Below, one piece after another: positions 61,857-64,000 of a stretch of 64,000 bases of DNA. The DNA is from Paenibacillus rhizosphaerae. GTDB lineage: Bacteria > Bacillota > Bacilli > Paenibacillales > Paenibacillaceae. How positions within the stretch are numbered: the first letter of the stretch is position 1; every line of letters starts with the position of its first letter. The position numbers were made by a program, and so were the translations under genes. The notes below the pieces were generated by a model. The model was not told where the DNA came from, did not search any database, and was given only the letters and a program-made list of their open reading frames with translations. The stretch covers positions 434,001-498,000 of the forward strand of contig NZ_JACHXJ010000003.1 of the NCBI RefSeq assembly GCF_014192015.1, in the 5' to 3' direction.

Positions 61857-62840
61857 CTAATCTATCACACTGACATGCGAAGATTGTTCATAGGCAAACT
61901 TGCCGATCTTGCGGAACTTCTGATACCGGTCTTCCTTCAAAGCGGCGCTGTCCAGTCCCGACAGTTCGCCCAGATGGCGTGCCAGGCTGTCCTTGATGGC
62001 AGCGGCCGTCGCCTCATAGTCCCGGTGCGCTCCACCCTTCGGTTCAGGCACGATCTCTTCAATCACTTCAAATTCAAGCAGATCTTTGGCTGTGATCTTC
62101 ATGGCCTCGGCCGCCTGATCCGCCTTGGATGCGTCCTTCCAGAGGATCGAAGCCGCTCCGTTCGGCGAAATCGCCGAATAGATCGCATGCTCCAGCATCA
62201 GCACACGGTTGCCGACGGCCATCGCAAGAGCACCGCCGCTTCCACCTTCGCCGATGACCACACAAATAACAGGAACACCCAGCGCGGCCATCTCCCGTAA
62301 ATTGCGGGCGATTGCCTCGGATTGTCCCCTCTCTTCTGCTGTATTACCCGGATAAGCACCTTTTGTATCAATAAAAGTGATAATCGGGCGTTTAAATTTG
62401 TCCGCTTGATGCATCAGCCGCAGCGCTTTGCGGAAGCCTTCCGGATGAGCACTGCCGAAGAAACGGGCAATGTTGTCCTTCGTATCTTTCCCACGCTGTT
62501 GGCCGATCACGGTGACCGGAGTCCCGTTCAGCTTGGCCAGCCCGCCAATGACCGCGAGGTCATCACCAAAGAGACGGTCCCCGTGCAGCTCAATGAAATC
62601 GCTGAAAATCAGCTGGATCAAATCGAGCGAAGTGGGGCGCTGATGATGTCTGGCCAAATGCATTTTTTGGGCGGCCGTAATATTTGAATACAACTCTTCT
62701 TCCAGCTGGGCGTATCTTTCTTCCAATCTCGCAATCTCGTCGCTAAAATCAATCCCCTTGTCCGCTCCGAATTGCTTCAGCTCATTGATCTTCTGCCGCA
62801 TTTCCACAAGGGGCTTTTCAAAAGGCAATTCTCCTGCCAC
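61857..62840 (-). CDS. accA: Acetyl-CoA carboxylase carboxyltransferase alpha subunit
   Basis: A 327-residue subunit. ELHGDRLFGDDLAVIGGLA, GSAHPEGFRKALRLMHQA, DTKGAYPGNTAEERGQSEAI and VIGEGGSGGALAMAVGNRV are typical. The start is GTG directly after the accD stop, so the two subunits are tightly coupled. Commits acetyl-CoA to fatty acid synthesis. Confidence 0.98.
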   Translation of the reverse strand: MAGELPFEKPLVEMRQKINELKQFGADKGIDFSDEIARLEERYAQLEEELYSNITAAQKMHLARHHQRPTSLDLIQLIFSDFIELHGDRLFGDDLAVIGGLAKLNGTPVTVIGQQRGKDTKDNIARFFGSAHPEGFRKALRLMHQADKFKRPIITFIDTKGAYPGNTAEERGQSEAIARNLREMAALGVPVICVVIGEGGSGGALAMAVGNRVLMLEHAIYSAISPNGAASILWKDASKADQAAEAMKITAKDLLEFEVIEEIVPEPKGGAHRDYEATAAAIKDSLARHLGELSGLDSAALKEDRYQKFRKIGKFAYEQSSHVSVID

Positions 62841-63731
62841 TTAATATCCCCCTTTCACGGTATGCATCTCGATCAGCTTGTACAGCATTTGGCGCAGTTC
62901 TTTGCGGTGGACGACCAGATCCAGTTGTCCGTGCGCCAAATTGAACTCCGCCGTCTGAAAGTCATCCGGGAGCTTCTGGCGGATGGTCTGCTCGATAACG
63001 ATCCGTCCGGCAAAGCCGAACACAGCCCCTGGCTCTGCGATGTTAATATCGCCGAGCGTGGCAAAGCTGGCCGAAACCCCGCCTGTCGTCGGATCGGTAA
63101 TCACCGAAATATAAAGGCCGCCTTTTTCGTTAAAACGGGACAAAGCAGCGCTTGTTTTCGCCATTTGCATCAAACTCAGGATACTTTCCTGCATACGCGC
63201 TCCGCCGGAGGTCGAGAAAATAATGAGCGGGAGATCCCTCTCGGTCGCAATTTCGATCGCCCGGGTAATTTTCTCGCCGACGACCGAACCCATGCTTCCC
63301 GTAAAGAAATCGAAGCTCATAACAGCGACGACAACCGGGAGTCCTTCAATGGTGCCTTGTCCGGTAATGACCGCTTCGCGCAGGCCAGATTTGAGCGCCT
63401 GCTGCTCCAGCTTGTTGGCATATCCCGGAAATTGGAGCGGATCGACCGATACCATCCCGCTGTCGAACTCTTCGAATCCTGCATCGTCCAGCGTCATTTG
63501 GATCCGTTCCAACGCATTCAGACGCATATGATGTCCGCAGTTGGGGCAAACCTTCAAATTTTTCTCCAGCTCTTTGCTGTATTGAATGCTGCCGCATTTC
63601 GGACATTTATTCATCAAGCCTTCGGGAATTTCCCGGCGCGGTCTTTCTTCACCCGGCTCGCTGCCTCTTCCTACACGTTCTGAAGGAATGGTCGCGTATT
63701 TTCTTTTTTTCTGGAACAAGTCTTTAAACAC
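62841..63731 (-). CDS. accD: Acetyl-CoA carboxylase carboxyltransferase beta subunit
   Basis: A 296-residue subunit. The N-terminal four-Cys zinc ribbon CPKCGSIQY ... CPNCGHH is intact, followed by the crotonase-like fold (MGSVVGEKITRAIEIATE; IIFSTSGGARMQESILSLMQ; TDPTTGGVSASFATLGDI). It pairs with accA. Confidence 0.98.
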   Translation of the reverse strand: MFKDLFQKKRKYATIPSERVGRGSEPGEERPRREIPEGLMNKCPKCGSIQYSKELEKNLKVCPNCGHHMRLNALERIQMTLDDAGFEEFDSGMVSVDPLQFPGYANKLEQQALKSGLREAVITGQGTIEGLPVVVAVMSFDFFTGSMGSVVGEKITRAIEIATERDLPLIIFSTSGGARMQESILSLMQMAKTSAALSRFNEKGGLYISVITDPTTGGVSASFATLGDINIAEPGAVFGFAGRIVIEQTIRQKLPDDFQTAEFNLAHGQLDLVVHRKELRQMLYKLIEMHTVKGGY

Positions 63732-63807
63732 AACTACACCTCTCAGCCGTTAATTTGCCCAGCCGCTCTCACTCTGCCTCTATAAACGTCACTTTGTTTC
63801 CTTAAAA

Positions 63808-63996
63808 TTAAGGATGCAAAATGGAATTAAGCACTTCCTGGACTTCCTCCAGCTCACCAGAGGGGACCAAAATCTCGAACTGCTGCTTGGATAAATTGAT
63901 CGGACGGCTTTTAACCAAAAATCCCTCTTCCGTTAATTTGGTCGTGATCATTTCCGCTACCTTGGCGGTAGGTGCGATATAGATGACCGTCCACAT
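63808..63996 (-). CDS. Conserved small hypothetical protein
   Basis: A 62-residue protein (MWTVIYIAPTAKVAEM...) of alternating alpha/beta look, upstream of accD on the same strand. ATG at 63996; only AGGA of a ribosome site is visible before the window edge. It resembles small DUF2007-like or glutamate-binding-type conserved proteins found beside accD in Bacillales; function unknown. Confidence 0.65.
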   Translation of the reverse strand: MWTVIYIAPTAKVAEMITTKLTEEGFLVKSRPINLSKQQFEILVPSGELEEVQEVLNSILHP

Positions 63997-64000
63997 TCCT

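Noticed and set aside
1..64000. CRISPR array or rRNA operon
   Set aside because: No regularly spaced direct repeats and no rRNA-like sequence were seen; the only direct tandem repeat is the two-copy element at 52.6 kb.

Overview
The window looks like a chromosome segment of a spore-forming Bacillales bacterium, most likely Paenibacillus or a close relative. Supporting signs are: the Bacillales core order citZ-icd-mdh ... phoR/phoP ... polA-mutM-ytaF-coaE ... nrdR, with accD-accA-pyk next to it; an alpha/beta-type spore DNA-binding protein; the sporulation membrane protein YtaF; Lpl-type sugar ABC transporters; and secreted proteins with copper-amine-oxidase-type stalk domains. The genus is an inference from style and synteny, not a database result.

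Bases 1-39,600 are accessory. The left edge has a HupE/UreJ-like membrane protein (5' end outside the window) and a TPR membrane protein. Next come an orphan sugar-binding lipoprotein, a large secreted pectate lyase and a decayed tyrosine integrase. From 7.2 to 18.9 kb lies a C2/C3 hydroxy-acid region: FAH-family protein, malate synthase G, a tartronate-semialdehyde-reductase-like enzyme, a single-chain glycerate 2-kinase/enolase-like fusion, a TyrB-like ornithine cyclodeaminase homologue, a BadF-type kinase, a cytoplasmic sialidase-like protein and a DUF4364-like regulator. After a 2-hydroxyacid dehydrogenase at 19.2 kb, a long leftward gene train (33.8 to 20.3 kb) encodes a SIS-domain protein, a second BadF-type kinase, an LplB/LplC/lipoprotein ABC importer, an aldehyde dehydrogenase, a broken alanine dehydrogenase, a TtuC-like dehydrogenase, a class III aminotransferase, a 3-hydroxyacyl-CoA-dehydrogenase-like protein and a cytoplasmic GH9 hydrolase. 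This suggests import of a glycan fragment, intracellular cleavage, phosphorylation of (amino)sugar or uronate derivatives, and funnelling of hydroxy acids to glycerate, malate and PEP.

Bases 34.5-39.6 kb are sparse and decayed: an orphan LuxR-type response regulator, small phage-like genes, two secreted-protein genes each broken by one lesion, and a possible integrase tail next to a tRNA-Ala gene. This resembles an eroded prophage or island end.

From 39.6 kb onward the window is core genome: tRNA-Ala, nrdR, an SASP gene, a lytic transglycosylase, coaE, ytaF, mutM, polA, phoU, pstB, a soluble chemotaxis-type signalling protein, phoP, phoR, a YfbR-like nucleotidase, an SDR, mdh, icd, citZ, fxsA, a thioesterase, pyk, accA and accD. 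PhoP-box-like 11-bp-phased repeats stand in front of phoP, the chemotaxis-type gene and pstB.

The most unusual item is the glycerate kinase-enolase fusion. The kinase half keeps all its motifs. The enolase half keeps its metal ligands and catalytic lysines but has lost two histidines and a glutamate that are near-invariant in enolases. Also notable are a duplicated 250-bp regulator promoter region, a pair of covarying hairpins with identical loops, and a chemotaxis-type gene apparently under phosphate control.
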